A stretch of DNA of 64,000 nucleotides from Azoarcus sp. Aa7 (lineage in GTDB: Bacteria > Pseudomonadota > Gammaproteobacteria > Burkholderiales > Rhodocyclaceae): positions 62,001-126,000 of the forward strand of contig NZ_QVLR01000107.1 of NCBI RefSeq assembly GCF_014822185.1, written 5' to 3'. Every line of letters begins with the position of its first letter. Within the stretch, counting starts at the first letter, position 1. Under the pieces are notes generated by a model. That model saw only the letters and a program-made list of their open reading frames with translations. It had not been told where the DNA came from and did no database searches. The position numbers and the translations under genes are program-made. Below are positions 1 through 8,621 of the stretch, piece after piece.

Positions 1-442
1 CAACATCTGCAGATCGCCTACTGCTGAAGGCGTGGCCCGGCATGCCATCCGCGCGGCGGGGCTCGAGGGGGTGGTCGCGGTCGAATCGGCCGGGACGCAC
101 GGCTATCACGTCGGCGAGGCGCCCGATCCGCGCACGCGCAAGGCGGCCGAGAAGCGCGGCTACGATCTGTCGATGTTGCGGGCACGAAAACTCGAACCCG
201 CGGATTTCGAGGCCTTCGACCTGTTGCTCGCGATGGACACCGGGCACCTCGAGATCATGAAGCGTAACTGTCCCGACGCGCATCAAGCCAAGGTCCGGCT
301 CTTCATGAGCTACGCACGCCGCTTCAAGGCCGACGAAGTGCCCGATCCCTATTACGGCGGCGAGCGCGGGTTCGATCTGGTGCTCGACTACTGTGAGGAT
401 GCGGTCGGAGGGCTCGTCGACGTGCTGAGGTCGTCGCGCTGA
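1..442 (+). CDS. Low-molecular-weight protein-tyrosine phosphatase (5' truncated by window)
   Basis: The reading frame is open from base 2 and begins inside the phosphatase P-loop (NICRSPTAEG), so the N-terminus with the catalytic Cys lies before the window. The C-terminal part carries the DPYYGG loop that holds the general-acid Asp of LMW-PTPases. The family dephosphorylates phosphotyrosine in cytoplasmic proteins, often together with a bacterial tyrosine kinase. The GTG at position 32 is not the real start, because conserved catalytic sequence precedes it. A strong hairpin follows the gene and separates it from convergent rne. The exact substrate cannot be told from sequence. Confidence 0.9.
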   Translation, partial: NICRSPTAEGVARHAIRAAGLEGVVAVESAGTHGYHVGEAPDPRTRKAAEKRGYDLSMLRARKLEPADFEAFDLLLAMDTGHLEIMKRNCPDAHQAKVRLFMSYARRFKADEVPDPYYGGERGFDLVLDYCEDAVGGLVDVLRSSR

Positions 443-469
443 TCGATCGCCGTGTGACCGCCTGAAATG

Positions 470-495
470 AAAAAGGGGCGCCCGGTGGGCGCCCC
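470..495 (-). terminator. Rho-independent terminator downstream of rne
   Basis: A perfect 9-bp GC stem (GGGGCGCCC / GGGCGCCCC, 475-483 and 487-495) has a 3-nt loop. On the minus strand the stem is followed by five Ts (complement of 470-474), the classic form for rne. On the plus strand it is followed by TTCCTTTCC, so it may also stop the phosphatase transcript, less efficiently. Confidence 0.8.
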
Positions 496-519
496 TTCCT
501 TTCCGCTTGTTGCTGCCGA

Positions 520-3390
520 TCAGTGCGGCTTTTGAGTTTCAACCTGCTGCAGCGGCTCATCGGTGATCACGAGCGAAGGCCGCGGGCGCCGGCCGAGCGG
601 GCGGGCAGAGGCCTCTTCGGCATGGGACTGGGTGAAGGCCTGGACCTTTTCGCGGCTCGTTTCGATCATCACGAGGCCGCTATCTGCCAGCGAGCCGCCG
701 AGATCGATCGGTGCGGACGGCGCGCGCGAGGCTTCCGGTGCCTCGGTCGTGGCGGCCTGCTCGACGACAAGGGCAGGGGCTGCCTCGGCCTCCATCGGAG
801 CCGGTTGCTCGGCTTCGATTGAAGCTGCCGCTGGCGCCACTGCCGCGTCCTCGACCGGCGCGACGACTTCCGCCGGCGCCTCTTCGGTCTGTGTCGTCTC
901 GAGGGCCGCTATTTCCTCGACGGTCGGCGCTGCCGCGGCTACCGCCTCGGCCGGTACCTCTGCCGCTGCGGCACGAACGGGCATGGGTGCTTCCTCGATC
1001 TCGGCCGGTACCGCTTCGGCTGCGCTGGCGACGACAGGCAGCGGCGCCTCGGTTTCGGCGACAGTGATCACCTCACGGGCGGGTTCGGCAGCTGCGGGCG
1101 CCACAGCCTCGACCGTTTGCGGGGCCGGTTCCGTCTGTGCAGCTTCGCCTGCGGCGGCGGCTTCGATGGCTTCGGTGCCGGTCTCCACTGCGGCCGCGAT
1201 TCCCTGCTCCTCGCCCGGGCGACGGTCGCGGCGACCGCGGCTGCGGCGGCGGCGCTTCTCCGGGGTGCCTTCCTCGCCCGACGGAGCGGTCGCCTCAGTC
1301 ACACCGGTTGCAGCGACGGCCTCTGCGACTTGCTGTTCGGCCGGGTTCTCGATGGCCTCGACAGGCTTGGGTTGGCGCGGTCCGCGCTGGCGGCGGCTTT
1401 CGCTGCGCTCCGCAGCTTCGGGACGCTCCGCGCGTTCGGCGCCGCGTTCCTGGCGTTCAGCACGTTCCGGACGCTCGGTCCGTTCGGTGCGCTCCTGGCG
1501 TTCTTGCCGCGGTTCGCTTTTGCCGCTGCTGCGGGTGGGCTGCGACGATTCCTCACGTTCGGCGCGCTGGCCTTCACGGCGGTTGCGGTTGTTGTTGCCG
1601 CGGCGATTCTCCCCGCGCTCGCCGCGCGGACGCGCTTCGCGTTTCGGCTGTGCTTCTTCGGCGGGTTGCGGAGCAGGGGTCGCCTTCTCGCCGCGCAGCC
1701 ACGCAAAGAGGCGTGCGAACAGGCTAGGCTCGGCAGCCGGAGCAGTAGCACGCTCGGGTTTCGGCTCCACCACCGGCGCAGGCTGCGCGGGGGCGATGCC
1801 CTTCACCACGGCTTCGGCGCGAGCCGGCTTCTTGTCGTCCTTCGTCGGCAGGCGCAGGTCGACTTCGGCGGGCTTGCCGACCATCTGGTAGCTGGCGAGC
1901 GTCAGCTCCTCCAGGTTCAACTGGTCGTGGCGCAGGCGGATGATCTCGTGGTGTGGCGTCTCGAGATGGCGGTTGGGGATGATGATCAGCTGGATCTTGT
2001 GCCGGTACTCGATGTGCGCGATGTCCGAACGCTTCTCGTTGAGCAGGAAGGTCGCGACATCCACCGGCACCTGCAGATGCACCGCGCCGGTGTTTTCCTT
2101 CATCGCTTCCTCTTCGAGGATGCGCAGGATGTGCAGCGCGGACGATTCCGTGCTGCGGATGTGGCCGGTGCCGTTGCAGCGCGGGCAGGGGATGTAGCTC
2201 GTTTCCGCGAGCGCGGGACGCAGGCGCTGGCGCGAAAGCTCGAGCAGGCCGAAGCGGCTGATCTTGCCGGTCTGGACGCGCGCGCGGTCGTGGCGCAGCG
2301 CGTCACGCAGGCGGTTCTCGACCTCGCGCTGATTCTTCTGCGACTCCATGTCGATGAAGTCGATGACGATCAGGCCACCGAGGTCGCGCAGACGGAGCTG
2401 GCGTGCGATCTCTTCCGCCGCCTCGAGGTTGGTGCGGAAGGCCGTTTCCTCGATGTCCGCGCCCTTGGTCGAGCGGCCGGAGTTCACATCGATGGAGACG
2501 AGGGCTTCGGTATGGTCGATCACGACCGCGCCGCCGCTGGGCAGGCTCACCTGGCGCGAATAGGCGGATTCGATCTGGTGCTCGATCTGGAAGCGCGAGA
2601 ACAGCGGCACGTCGTCGCTGTAGCGCTTCACGCGATTCACGTTGGCCGGCATCACGTGGGCCATGAACTGGCGGGCCTGCTCGTACACGTCGTCGGTGTC
2701 GATCAGGATTTCGCCGATGTCCGGCTGGAAGTAGTCGCGGATCGCGCGGATTACGAGGCTGCCTTCCTGGTAGATCAGGAAAGCGCCCGACTGCGACTGC
2801 GCAGCACCGTCGATCGCGCGCCACAACTGCAGCAGGTAGTTGAGGTCCCACTGCAGTTCCTCGGCATTGCGGCCGATCGCCGCGGTGCGCGCGATCAGGC
2901 TCATGCCCGGGGGGACTTCGAGCTGATCCATGACTTCACGCAGTTCGCTGCGCTCGTCACCCTCGACGCGCCGCGAAACACCACCCCCTCGGGGGTTGTT
3001 CGGCATCAGGACCAGATAGCGTCCCGCCAGCGAGATGTAGGTGGTCAGGGCCGCGCCCTTGTTGCCGCGCTCGTCCTTCTCGACCTGGACGATGAGTTCC
3101 TGGCCTTCCTTGAGCGCGTCCTGGATGCGCGCCTTGCCAGCATCGACGCCAGGCGCGAAGTAGGAGCGGGATATCTCCTTGAACGGCAGAAAACCATGCC
3201 GCTCCGAGCCGTAATCAACAAACGCTGCCTCGAGACTGGGCTCGATGCGCGTGATGACGGCCTTGTAGATATTGCTCTTGCGTTGTTCCTTGGCGGCCGA
3301 TTCGATATCGAGGTCGATCAGTTTCTGACCATCCACGATTGCGACGCGCAGTTCTTCGGCCTGCGTCGCATTGAAAAGCATGCGCTTCAT
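520..3390 (-). CDS. rne: Ribonuclease E
   Basis: Endoribonuclease that starts mRNA decay and matures rRNA and tRNA; it scaffolds the degradosome. The 956-aa protein has the N-terminal S1 domain (about residues 35-125), the catalytic DNase-I-like subdomain with the metal-ligand Asp in SIDVNSGR (about 300) and in IDFIDM (about 345), and the Zn-link CPRCNGTGHI (about 402). After about residue 530 it becomes a disordered scaffold: an Arg/Glu-rich segment with repeated ER(Q/T/P) units (about 620-670, likely RNA binding), then a long Ala/Glu-rich acidic tail. It begins MKRMLFNAT as in other RNase E proteins. Transcribed away from rluC, with a terminator just downstream. Confidence 0.97.
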   Translation of the reverse strand: MKRMLFNATQAEELRVAIVDGQKLIDLDIESAAKEQRKSNIYKAVITRIEPSLEAAFVDYGSERHGFLPFKEISRSYFAPGVDAGKARIQDALKEGQELIVQVEKDERGNKGAALTTYISLAGRYLVLMPNNPRGGGVSRRVEGDERSELREVMDQLEVPPGMSLIARTAAIGRNAEELQWDLNYLLQLWRAIDGAAQSQSGAFLIYQEGSLVIRAIRDYFQPDIGEILIDTDDVYEQARQFMAHVMPANVNRVKRYSDDVPLFSRFQIEHQIESAYSRQVSLPSGGAVVIDHTEALVSIDVNSGRSTKGADIEETAFRTNLEAAEEIARQLRLRDLGGLIVIDFIDMESQKNQREVENRLRDALRHDRARVQTGKISRFGLLELSRQRLRPALAETSYIPCPRCNGTGHIRSTESSALHILRILEEEAMKENTGAVHLQVPVDVATFLLNEKRSDIAHIEYRHKIQLIIIPNRHLETPHHEIIRLRHDQLNLEELTLASYQMVGKPAEVDLRLPTKDDKKPARAEAVVKGIAPAQPAPVVEPKPERATAPAAEPSLFARLFAWLRGEKATPAPQPAEEAQPKREARPRGERGENRRGNNNRNRREGQRAEREESSQPTRSSGKSEPRQERQERTERTERPERAERQERGAERAERPEAAERSESRRQRGPRQPKPVEAIENPAEQQVAEAVAATGVTEATAPSGEEGTPEKRRRRSRGRRDRRPGEEQGIAAAVETGTEAIEAAAAGEAAQTEPAPQTVEAVAPAAAEPAREVITVAETEAPLPVVASAAEAVPAEIEEAPMPVRAAAAEVPAEAVAAAAPTVEEIAALETTQTEEAPAEVVAPVEDAAVAPAAASIEAEQPAPMEAEAAPALVVEQAATTEAPEASRAPSAPIDLGGSLADSGLVMIETSREKVQAFTQSHAEEASARPLGRRPRPSLVITDEPLQQVETQKPH

Positions 3391-3768
3391 TGATTTCGTT
3401 CCCCCGCGCGAAACTCACGGGCAGGACGAACCGCGCGCACCATCGCGCTTGTTACGTGATCAGGAGCGGGTAGGTTCTTCTACTTCTTTCCGGTCGGTAA
3501 TGGGCTGTGATGGGTCGGCTGGTCGATGTTCATGCATTCCCGCCTGGGGCCGGAACGCTTGATCCTGCGGGTGCGTTACACGTCTTTGTTCAATCCAATG
3601 GATCGAAGATTGTCGATTGCGTTACCATCGATGTCTTTTTCGGCAACGACAGCACGTTCTGGTTGTCCGGGAGCTCTTCTGGGGCTCGTTGTCGACCGCT
3701 TTCCTCCGCATTGGTGCGCGAGGGGCGTCGACCAAACCGGGACTAACCGGCGGCAAGTATATTTCAGG
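3391..3768. other. Intergenic region between divergent rne and rluC
   Basis: 378 bp without a convincing gene. The rluC frame stays open back to 3526, but the extra residues look unlike any RluC, so I treat them as untranslated. By analogy with other bacteria much of this is probably the rne 5' leader, which in E. coli mediates autoregulation; no conserved stem-loop could be identified by eye. A poor candidate minus-strand promoter (TTGCCG, 16 bp, TAACGC near 3625-3655) is not convincing. Confidence 0.4.
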
Positions 3769-4728
3769 ATGATGGCACAAGGCAAAGCGGTGACGGTCCG
3801 GCGCGAACGCGTCGATGATTCGGTGGCCGGTCAGCGGATAGACAACTACCTCATGCGCGTGTGCAAGGGGGTGCCGAAGAGCCACGTCTATCGGATCCTG
3901 CGCAGCGGGGAGGTGCGGGTGAATGGGGGGCGGGTCGGCCCGACCTACCGCCTCGCGCTTGGCGACGAGGTGCGGATTCCTCCTGTTCGCGTTGCGGAAT
4001 CGAATACGCCGGCTGCGGTGCCTGCCGGCAAGCCCTTGCCTGTGGTGTATGAGGATGACGCCCTTTTCGTCATCGACAAGCCCTCGGGCAAGGCCGTGCA
4101 CGGCGGCAGTGGCGTGAGCTTCGGGGTCATCGAGCAATTGCGCAGCCAGCGGCCGGAAGCGCGCATGCTCGAGCTCGCCCATCGCATCGATCGCGAGACC
4201 TCGGGGTTGCTGATCATCGCAAAGAAGCGCTCGGCGCTGACCGCGCTGCACGACATGATGCGCGAGGGGCGCGTGGAAAAGCGCTATCTCACGCTGGTGT
4301 CCGGGCGATGGGCTAACCCGTTGCAGCACGTGAAGGAGCCGCTGTTCAAGTACCTCACGCCGGAGGGGGAGCGGCGCGTGCGCGTGAGCGGCGAAGGCAA
4401 GCCGGCGCACAGTGTCGTGCGACTCGTGAAACGCTGGCAGCGCTTCAGTCTGCTGGAGGTGGAACTCAAGACGGGCCGCACCCATCAGATCCGTGTCCAC
4501 CTCGCCCACCTCGGTTTTCCGTTATGTGGCGACGACAAGTATGGGGATTTCCCGCTCAATAAGGCGCTCGAGCAGGAAGGACTGAGGCGGATGTTCCTCC
4601 ATGCGGCCCATCTCTCCTTCGCTCATCCGCTGACCGGGGAGCCGATCGTGTTGCAGTCGCCGCTTCCCGACGAGCTGCAGGGCTTCATCGATCACCTGGA
4701 TGCAACGGAGTCTCGCAAGAATGGCTAA
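3769..4728 (+). CDS. rluC: 23S rRNA pseudouridine synthase RluC
   Basis: Converts specific uridines of 23S rRNA to pseudouridine (955, 2504 and 2580 in E. coli). The 319-aa product from the ATG at 3769 has an N-terminal S4 domain (about 20-80, RIDNYLMRVCKGVPKSH) and the RluA-family catalytic motif HRIDRETSGLL with its Asp (about residue 145), plus the GRTHQIRVHLAHLG motif near the C-terminus. The 3769 start gives the same length as E. coli RluC (319 aa) and was preferred to an upstream in-frame ATG. The next gene starts 8 bp before its stop, so the two are probably cotranscribed. Divergent from rne, as in many proteobacteria. Confidence 0.93.
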   Translation: MMAQGKAVTVRRERVDDSVAGQRIDNYLMRVCKGVPKSHVYRILRSGEVRVNGGRVGPTYRLALGDEVRIPPVRVAESNTPAAVPAGKPLPVVYEDDALFVIDKPSGKAVHGGSGVSFGVIEQLRSQRPEARMLELAHRIDRETSGLLIIAKKRSALTALHDMMREGRVEKRYLTLVSGRWANPLQHVKEPLFKYLTPEGERRVRVSGEGKPAHSVVRLVKRWQRFSLLEVELKTGRTHQIRVHLAHLGFPLCGDDKYGDFPLNKALEQEGLRRMFLHAAHLSFAHPLTGEPIVLQSPLPDELQGFIDHLDATESRKNG

Positions 4729-5377
4729 GCGCTTTGACCTCATCGTCTTCGACTGGGACGGAACCCTTATGGATTCCGCGGCGGCGATCGTAAGCGCGAT
4801 CGTGGCAGCGTCACGAGACCTCAATCTGCCGGAGCCGTCCGAGGCTCGTGCGCGCCACGTCATCGGACTGGGGCTGGTCGACGCGCTGCGCCATGCCGTG
4901 CCGGATTTGCCCGAGTCCGACTATCCTCGCATGGTCGAGCGCTATCGCTACCATTACCTGGCGCGGGATCACGAGCTGTCGCTGTTCCCGGGTGCGTACG
5001 CAATGATTGAGGAGCTCTCCGCGGCGGGGCGGATGTTGGCGGTCGCAACCGGAAAGAGCCGGCTGGGTCTCAACCGCGCACTCGAGTGCAGCGGGCTGGG
5101 GCCGTTCTTTCACAGCACGCGGTGCGCGGACGAATGCTTCTCCAAGCCACACCCGGCGATGCTGGAGGAAATCATGGACGAACTCGGCGTCGCCCGGGAT
5201 CGCACGCTGATGGTCGGTGACACGACGCACGACCTTCAGATGGCGAGGAACGCGGGAGTGGCCGGGCTTGGCGTGGCCTTCGGGGCACATCCGAGGGCGG
5301 CGCTGGAGGGCGAGGAGGTCGTCGGTCTCCTCGATTCGCCTGCTGAGCTAGCCCTGTGGCTGCGCGAGAACGCCTGA
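4721..5377 (+). CDS. HAD-superfamily (subfamily IA) phosphatase, phosphoglycolate-phosphatase-like
   Basis: Predicted cytoplasmic phosphomonoesterase of 218 aa. HAD motif I is FDWDGTLMDS (nucleophile and acid Asp near the N-terminus), motif II is the T in VATGKS, motif III is the K in SKPHP, and motif IV is GDTTHD. A cap domain lies between motifs I and II, as in Gph/YieH-type enzymes. The start at 4721 overlaps the end of rluC by 8 bp; an upstream ATG at 4700 inside rluC is less likely. The substrate is not determined: phosphoglycolate, pyrophosphate or a sugar phosphate are all possible for this subfamily. Confidence 0.88.
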   Translation: MAKRFDLIVFDWDGTLMDSAAAIVSAIVAASRDLNLPEPSEARARHVIGLGLVDALRHAVPDLPESDYPRMVERYRYHYLARDHELSLFPGAYAMIEELSAAGRMLAVATGKSRLGLNRALECSGLGPFFHSTRCADECFSKPHPAMLEEIMDELGVARDRTLMVGDTTHDLQMARNAGVAGLGVAFGAHPRAALEGEEVVGLLDSPAELALWLRENA

Positions 5378-5385
5378 CCCGGGGG

Positions 5386-6105
5386 TCAGCTCGCGAGAAA
5401 CAGAAATAGCGTGGGGCGTCTGGCCAGCTCGGGCCTGGGCTTCCGGCGCCAGTCGGCAATGCTCGCGCTGCCCACCCATTCGCTGTCCGTCGTCAGTTCG
5501 CGCGCGACGCACAGCCGTGTCGTCGGGCGGCAGTGCGCCAGCAGGGCGTCGAAGAGCCGCTCGTTGCGGTAGGGCGTTTCGATGAAAATCTGCGTGCGCT
5601 GCAGGCGGCGCGACTCGTCCTCGAGTTGCCGGATGCGCCCGTCCCGCTCCGCTTCGGAAACCGGCAGATAACCGTTGAAGGCAAAGCTCTGGCCGTTCAG
5701 GCCGGACGCCATCAGGGCCAGCAGAATCGACGACGGGCCGACCAGCGGTCGCACCGCGATGCCCATTGCGTGCGCGCGTGCCACCAATCGCGCCCCGGGG
5801 TCCGCGACTGCCGGGCAGCCGGCTTCCGACATCAGGCCGATATCGTGGCCCTGAAGTGCCGGGGCCAGCAGGGCGTCGAGTGCGGCCGGCGCGTCCTTCT
5901 CGGGCAGGACCTGGATGTCGATGTCGCGCAAGGGGCCCGGGTGTTCGAGGCGTTTGAGTTCCGTTCGTGCCGTCTTGGCGTTTTCGACGACAAAATGGCC
6001 GATCCGGCGCGCAATCGCCTGCACCTCGTGCGGGAGAATGTGCGAGCACGCTGTGTCGCCGAGGCTCACCGGCACGAGAAACAGGGCTCCGCGTTGTGCG
6101 CTCAT
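5386..6105 (-). CDS. SAM-dependent methyltransferase, RsmI-like tetrapyrrole-methylase fold (short form)
   Basis: The 239-aa protein has the Rossmann-like tetrapyrrole-methylase fold: LFLVPVSLGD at the N-terminus, then GLMSEAGCPAVADPG and VRPLVGPSSI, which line the SAM pocket in RsmI. RsmI methylates the 2'-OH of C1402 in 16S rRNA. The sequence departs from RsmI in the first motif (SLGD rather than a GN-type loop), so it may be a paralogue with another substrate, and I assign no symbol. It overlaps maf by 4 bp on the same strand, implying an operon, and is convergent with the HAD gene with only 8 bp between. Confidence 0.75.
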   Translation of the reverse strand: MSAQRGALFLVPVSLGDTACSHILPHEVQAIARRIGHFVVENAKTARTELKRLEHPGPLRDIDIQVLPEKDAPAALDALLAPALQGHDIGLMSEAGCPAVADPGARLVARAHAMGIAVRPLVGPSSILLALMASGLNGQSFAFNGYLPVSEAERDGRIRQLEDESRRLQRTQIFIETPYRNERLFDALLAHCRPTTRLCVARELTTDSEWVGSASIADWRRKPRPELARRPTLFLFLAS

Positions 6106-6677
6106 GGGAGTTGCATGCCTTCTGCGCGCAGGAGGCGAGACAGCGCAATGAGCGGGAGGCCGATCAGCGCTGTCGGATCGTCGCCGGAGAGCGATTCAAG
6201 GAGCGTGATGCCGAGGCCTTCCGACTTGGCGCTGCCGGCGCAGTCGAGCGGGCGTTCCTTGTCTACGTAGCGTCGGATCTCCTCGTCGTCGAGATCGCGG
6301 AAGCGTACGAAGGTCGGGACGCTCTCGCTGCGGACGTGGCCGGTGCGCGTATTGACGACCGCGAGTGCGGTGTGAAAAGTGACGGCCTCTCCGCTCATGC
6401 GGCGCAGCTGGGCGATGGCTCGCTCGACTGTGCCCGGCTTGCCGAATACTTCGTCACCGATGTGCGCGACCTGATCGCTGCCGATCACGAGGGCGTCGGC
6501 ATGGTCGAGCGCGACCGCCTGCGCTTTCTCGATCGCAAGGCGGTTTGCCGTCGCGGGCGGTGTTTCGCCGGGCAGAGGTGTTTCGTCAACCTTCGGGCTG
6601 GCGGTCTCGAACGGGGTCTGGAGACGTTCGAGGAGCATGCGGCGATAGGCGGACGTCGAGGCGAGTATGAGTTTCAT
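6102..6677 (-). CDS. maf: Maf-family nucleotide pyrophosphatase (YceF-like)
   Basis: Hydrolyses the alpha-beta phosphate bond of non-canonical or modified NTPs; YceF prefers m7GTP. The 191-aa protein shows the Maf hallmarks: LASTSAYRRMLLERL at the N-terminus, the KVDE loop, NRLAIEKA, and VIGSDQVA with the catalytic Asp. The position back-to-back with yceD-rpmF-plsX is the same context as E. coli yceF, which supports the YceF subgroup. Its stop overlaps the start of the RsmI-like gene. Confidence 0.9.
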   Translation of the reverse strand: MKLILASTSAYRRMLLERLQTPFETASPKVDETPLPGETPPATANRLAIEKAQAVALDHADALVIGSDQVAHIGDEVFGKPGTVERAIAQLRRMSGEAVTFHTALAVVNTRTGHVRSESVPTFVRFRDLDDEEIRRYVDKERPLDCAGSAKSEGLGITLLESLSGDDPTALIGLPLIALSRLLRAEGMQLP

Positions 6678-6772
6678 GGTCGAAGGGGCGGGGAAAGCTG
6701 CCGGATGGCGCGGGCGGGGCTCGCGCAGTCTTGCCGGCAGCGCAAATCCTTGAAAATAGGCGTTTCGGGGTT

Positions 6773-6801
6773 TTGACAGGGGAAGCCGAAAATAATATCA
6801 T
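6773..6801 (+). promoter_or_regulatory. Sigma-70 promoter of the yceD-rpmF-fab cluster
   Basis: TTGACA (6773-6778), a 17-bp spacer, then TATCAT (6796-6801), close to consensus. The predicted transcription start (about 6807-6809) is only a few bases before the yceD ATG at 6811, so the mRNA would be leaderless or nearly so. Confidence 0.7.
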
Positions 6802-6810
6802 GCGCCCCTT

Positions 6811-7314
6811 ATGCCGCAACGAAGCGTTCTTCCGGATCCGTTCAAGTTCGCAGCCGAAGGCCGCAGCCTGAGCGGCACCATTCCGCTGGCGGAATTGCCC
6901 CGGCTCGGCGACGTGTTGGTGGATAAGTCCGGCGGCATTCAGTTCAGCCTGATCGGCGAGATGGGGATTGACCGCAAGCCGCGCATGCGGCTCGCCATTT
7001 CGGGCGAGTTGCAGGTGCGGTGCCAGCGCTGCCTTGGTTTCATGGTTTGGCCGCTGGAGGTGGATGCGCTGTTCGAGTTGGTCAGGCCCGGTCAGCCGAT
7101 CGCGGACGACGAGCTGGAAGAAGACGAGTTTGATGCAATTGAGGCGACGCCGGACATGGATGTGACGGCGTTGATCGAGGATGAGATCGTGCTGGCGGTG
7201 CCTATTGCGCCTCGGCATGAAAAGTGTGAGGCGCCCCGCCCCGACGGTGGCGCCGTAAAGGAATCGCCTTTCGCGTCGCTTGAGAAGTTGCGCAAGACCG
7301 ACGGCGCGGAATAG
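6811..7314 (+). CDS. yceD: YceD/DUF177 family protein (23S rRNA accumulation)
   Basis: The 167-aa protein has the DUF177 Cys pattern CQRCLGF (about 70-76) and a second conserved Cys in the KCEAP segment near the C-terminus, with a central acidic stretch (ELEEDEFD). In bacteria and plants the family is needed for normal 23S rRNA accumulation, and its gene normally precedes rpmF, as here. No Shine-Dalgarno sequence is seen upstream of the ATG, consistent with a very short leader. The molecular mechanism is not known. Confidence 0.88.
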   Translation: MPQRSVLPDPFKFAAEGRSLSGTIPLAELPRLGDVLVDKSGGIQFSLIGEMGIDRKPRMRLAISGELQVRCQRCLGFMVWPLEVDALFELVRPGQPIADDELEEDEFDAIEATPDMDVTALIEDEIVLAVPIAPRHEKCEAPRPDGGAVKESPFASLEKLRKTDGAE

Positions 7315-7341
7315 GCGCGATATTTGTACTAGGAGTTTTTC

Positions 7342-7521
7342 ATGGCCGTTCAGCAGAACAAAAAATCCCCCTCCAAGCGTGGCATGCATCGTGCCCACGA
7401 CTTCCTGACCAATCCGCCGCTCGCCGTCGAGGCGACCACCGGCGAAGTCCACCTGCGTCACCACATCAGCCCGAGCGGTGTGTATCGCGGCAAGAAAGTC
7501 GTCAAGACCAAGGGCGAATAA
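7342..7521 (+). CDS. rpmF: 50S ribosomal protein L32
   Basis: Small 59-aa protein beginning [20 protein letters not shown], the standard L32 N-terminus, and ending in a basic KKVVKTKGE tail. It lacks the zinc-binding cysteines, so it is the C-minus form. A strong ribosome binding site (AGGAG at 7331-7335) lies 6 bases before the ATG. It is 27 bp after yceD and is followed by a terminator-like stem. Confidence 0.96.
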   Translation: MAVQQNKKSPSKRGMHRAHDFLTNPPLAVEATTGEVHLRHHISPSGVYRGKKVVKTKGE

Positions 7522-7542
7522 GTCCTGTCTTCCAAGGCGGCG

Positions 7543-7571
7543 CGGCGCTTAGGGCGTCTGCGCCGTTTTTT
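7543..7571 (+). terminator. Terminator or attenuator between rpmF and plsX
   Basis: CGGCGC (7543-7548) pairs with GCGCCG (7560-7565), followed by six Ts (7566-7571). A second CGGCGC five bases upstream offers an alternative pairing. Because plsX follows 36 bp later on the same strand, the element probably lowers fab expression relative to rpmF rather than ending the operon. Confidence 0.6.
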
Positions 7572-7607
7572 CATCCCGAGTCTCTGTTCGAGGTGCACGA
7601 AAGCTCC

Positions 7608-8621
7608 ATGGGTGTCACCGTTGCGATAGATTGCATGGGCGGCGATCATGGCCCGTCCGTGACGGTGCCGGCCGCGCAGGCCTTCCTGTGCAACCATCCC
7701 GAGGCCAAAGTGATTCTGGTCGGGCGTCAGGACGCGCTCGATCAGGCCGTGGCTGCCATCGGCAATGGTTTTGCGGATCGTCTGTCGGTCCGTGCGGCGT
7801 CAGAGGTCGTCGAGATGGGCGATCCGCCGGCGATCGCGATGCGCACAAAGAAGGATTCCTCGATGCGCGTCGCGGTGGATCTGGTGAAGGCCGGCACGGC
7901 CCAGGCGGCAGTGTCCGCGGGCAATACCGGCGCCTTGATGGCGATCTCGCGTTTCGTTTTGAAGACGCTCGACGGCATCGACCGGCCCGCGATCGCGACA
8001 ATCCTGCCCACGCGAAAGGGACAGGTGTATGTGCTCGACCTCGGCGCCAACGTCGACTGCGAGCCCGAGCACCTGCTCCAGTTCGGCATAATGGGAGCAA
8101 TGCTCGTGTCTGCGGTCGAGCACGTCGACCGCCCGTCGGTAGGGTTGCTCAACATCGGCGAAGAGGCGATCAAGGGTAACGATGTCGTCAAGCGCGCCGG
8201 CGAACTGCTGCGCGGAAGCGGCCTGAACTTCTACGGCAATGTCGAAGGCGACGACATCTACAAGGGTACGACCGACGTCGTCGTGTGCGACGGGTTTGTC
8301 GGCAACGTGGCGTTGAAGACGTCCGAAGGGCTTGCTCAGATGCTTGCTGCCTTCCTCAAGGAGGAATTCAGCCGCAGCCTGCTGACCAAGGCCATGGCGG
8401 TCGTCGCGATGCCCGCGCTCAAGCGGTTCAAGAGCCGTGTCGATCATCGTCGCTACAACGGTGCTGCGCTGGTCGGTCTGCGTGGTGTCGTGGTCAAGAG
8501 CCACGGTTCTGCCGACGCGTATGCGTTCGAGCAGGCCATTCACCGAGCCGCCGAGGCTGCGTCGAACCGCCTCGTCGAACGCATCAGCGAGCGCATGGCG
8601 GCAATGGGGAGAGCAGCATGA
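7608..8621 (+). CDS. plsX: Phosphate acyltransferase PlsX
   Basis: Makes acyl-phosphate from acyl-ACP, the first step of phospholipid synthesis in the PlsX/PlsY pathway. The 337-aa protein starts [16 protein letters not shown], the family signature, and has [10 protein letters not shown] and the C-terminal [15 protein letters not shown] motifs. I chose the ATG at 7608 over the GTG at 7593 because family members begin close to the VAIDxMGGD motif. Overlaps fabH at ATGA. Confidence 0.95.
   Translation: MGVTVAIDCMGGDHGPSVTVPAAQAFLCNHPEAKVILVGRQDALDQAVAAIGNGFADRLSVRAASEVVEMGDPPAIAMRTKKDSSMRVAVDLVKAGTAQAAVSAGNTGALMAISRFVLKTLDGIDRPAIATILPTRKGQVYVLDLGANVDCEPEHLLQFGIMGAMLVSAVEHVDRPSVGLLNIGEEAIKGNDVVKRAGELLRGSGLNFYGNVEGDDIYKGTTDVVVCDGFVGNVALKTSEGLAQMLAAFLKEEFSRSLLTKAMAVVAMPALKRFKSRVDHRRYNGAALVGLRGVVVKSHGSADAYAFEQAIHRAAEAASNRLVERISERMAAMGRAA

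Noticed and set aside
1117-3393. Long open frame on the plus strand opposite rne (758 codons)
   Set aside because: It mirrors the codon pattern of RNase E in high-GC DNA, has low-complexity sequence and no start signal; RNase E is unmistakable on the other strand.
3526-3768. N-terminal extension of RluC (81 residues)
   Set aside because: The extension does not resemble RluC, whereas the start at 3769 gives the same 319-aa length as the E. coli protein.
5376-5395. Palindrome TGACCCGGGGGTCA between the HAD gene and the RsmI-like gene
   Set aside because: The loop is too short for an RNA hairpin and there is no T-run; probably chance in GC-rich DNA.
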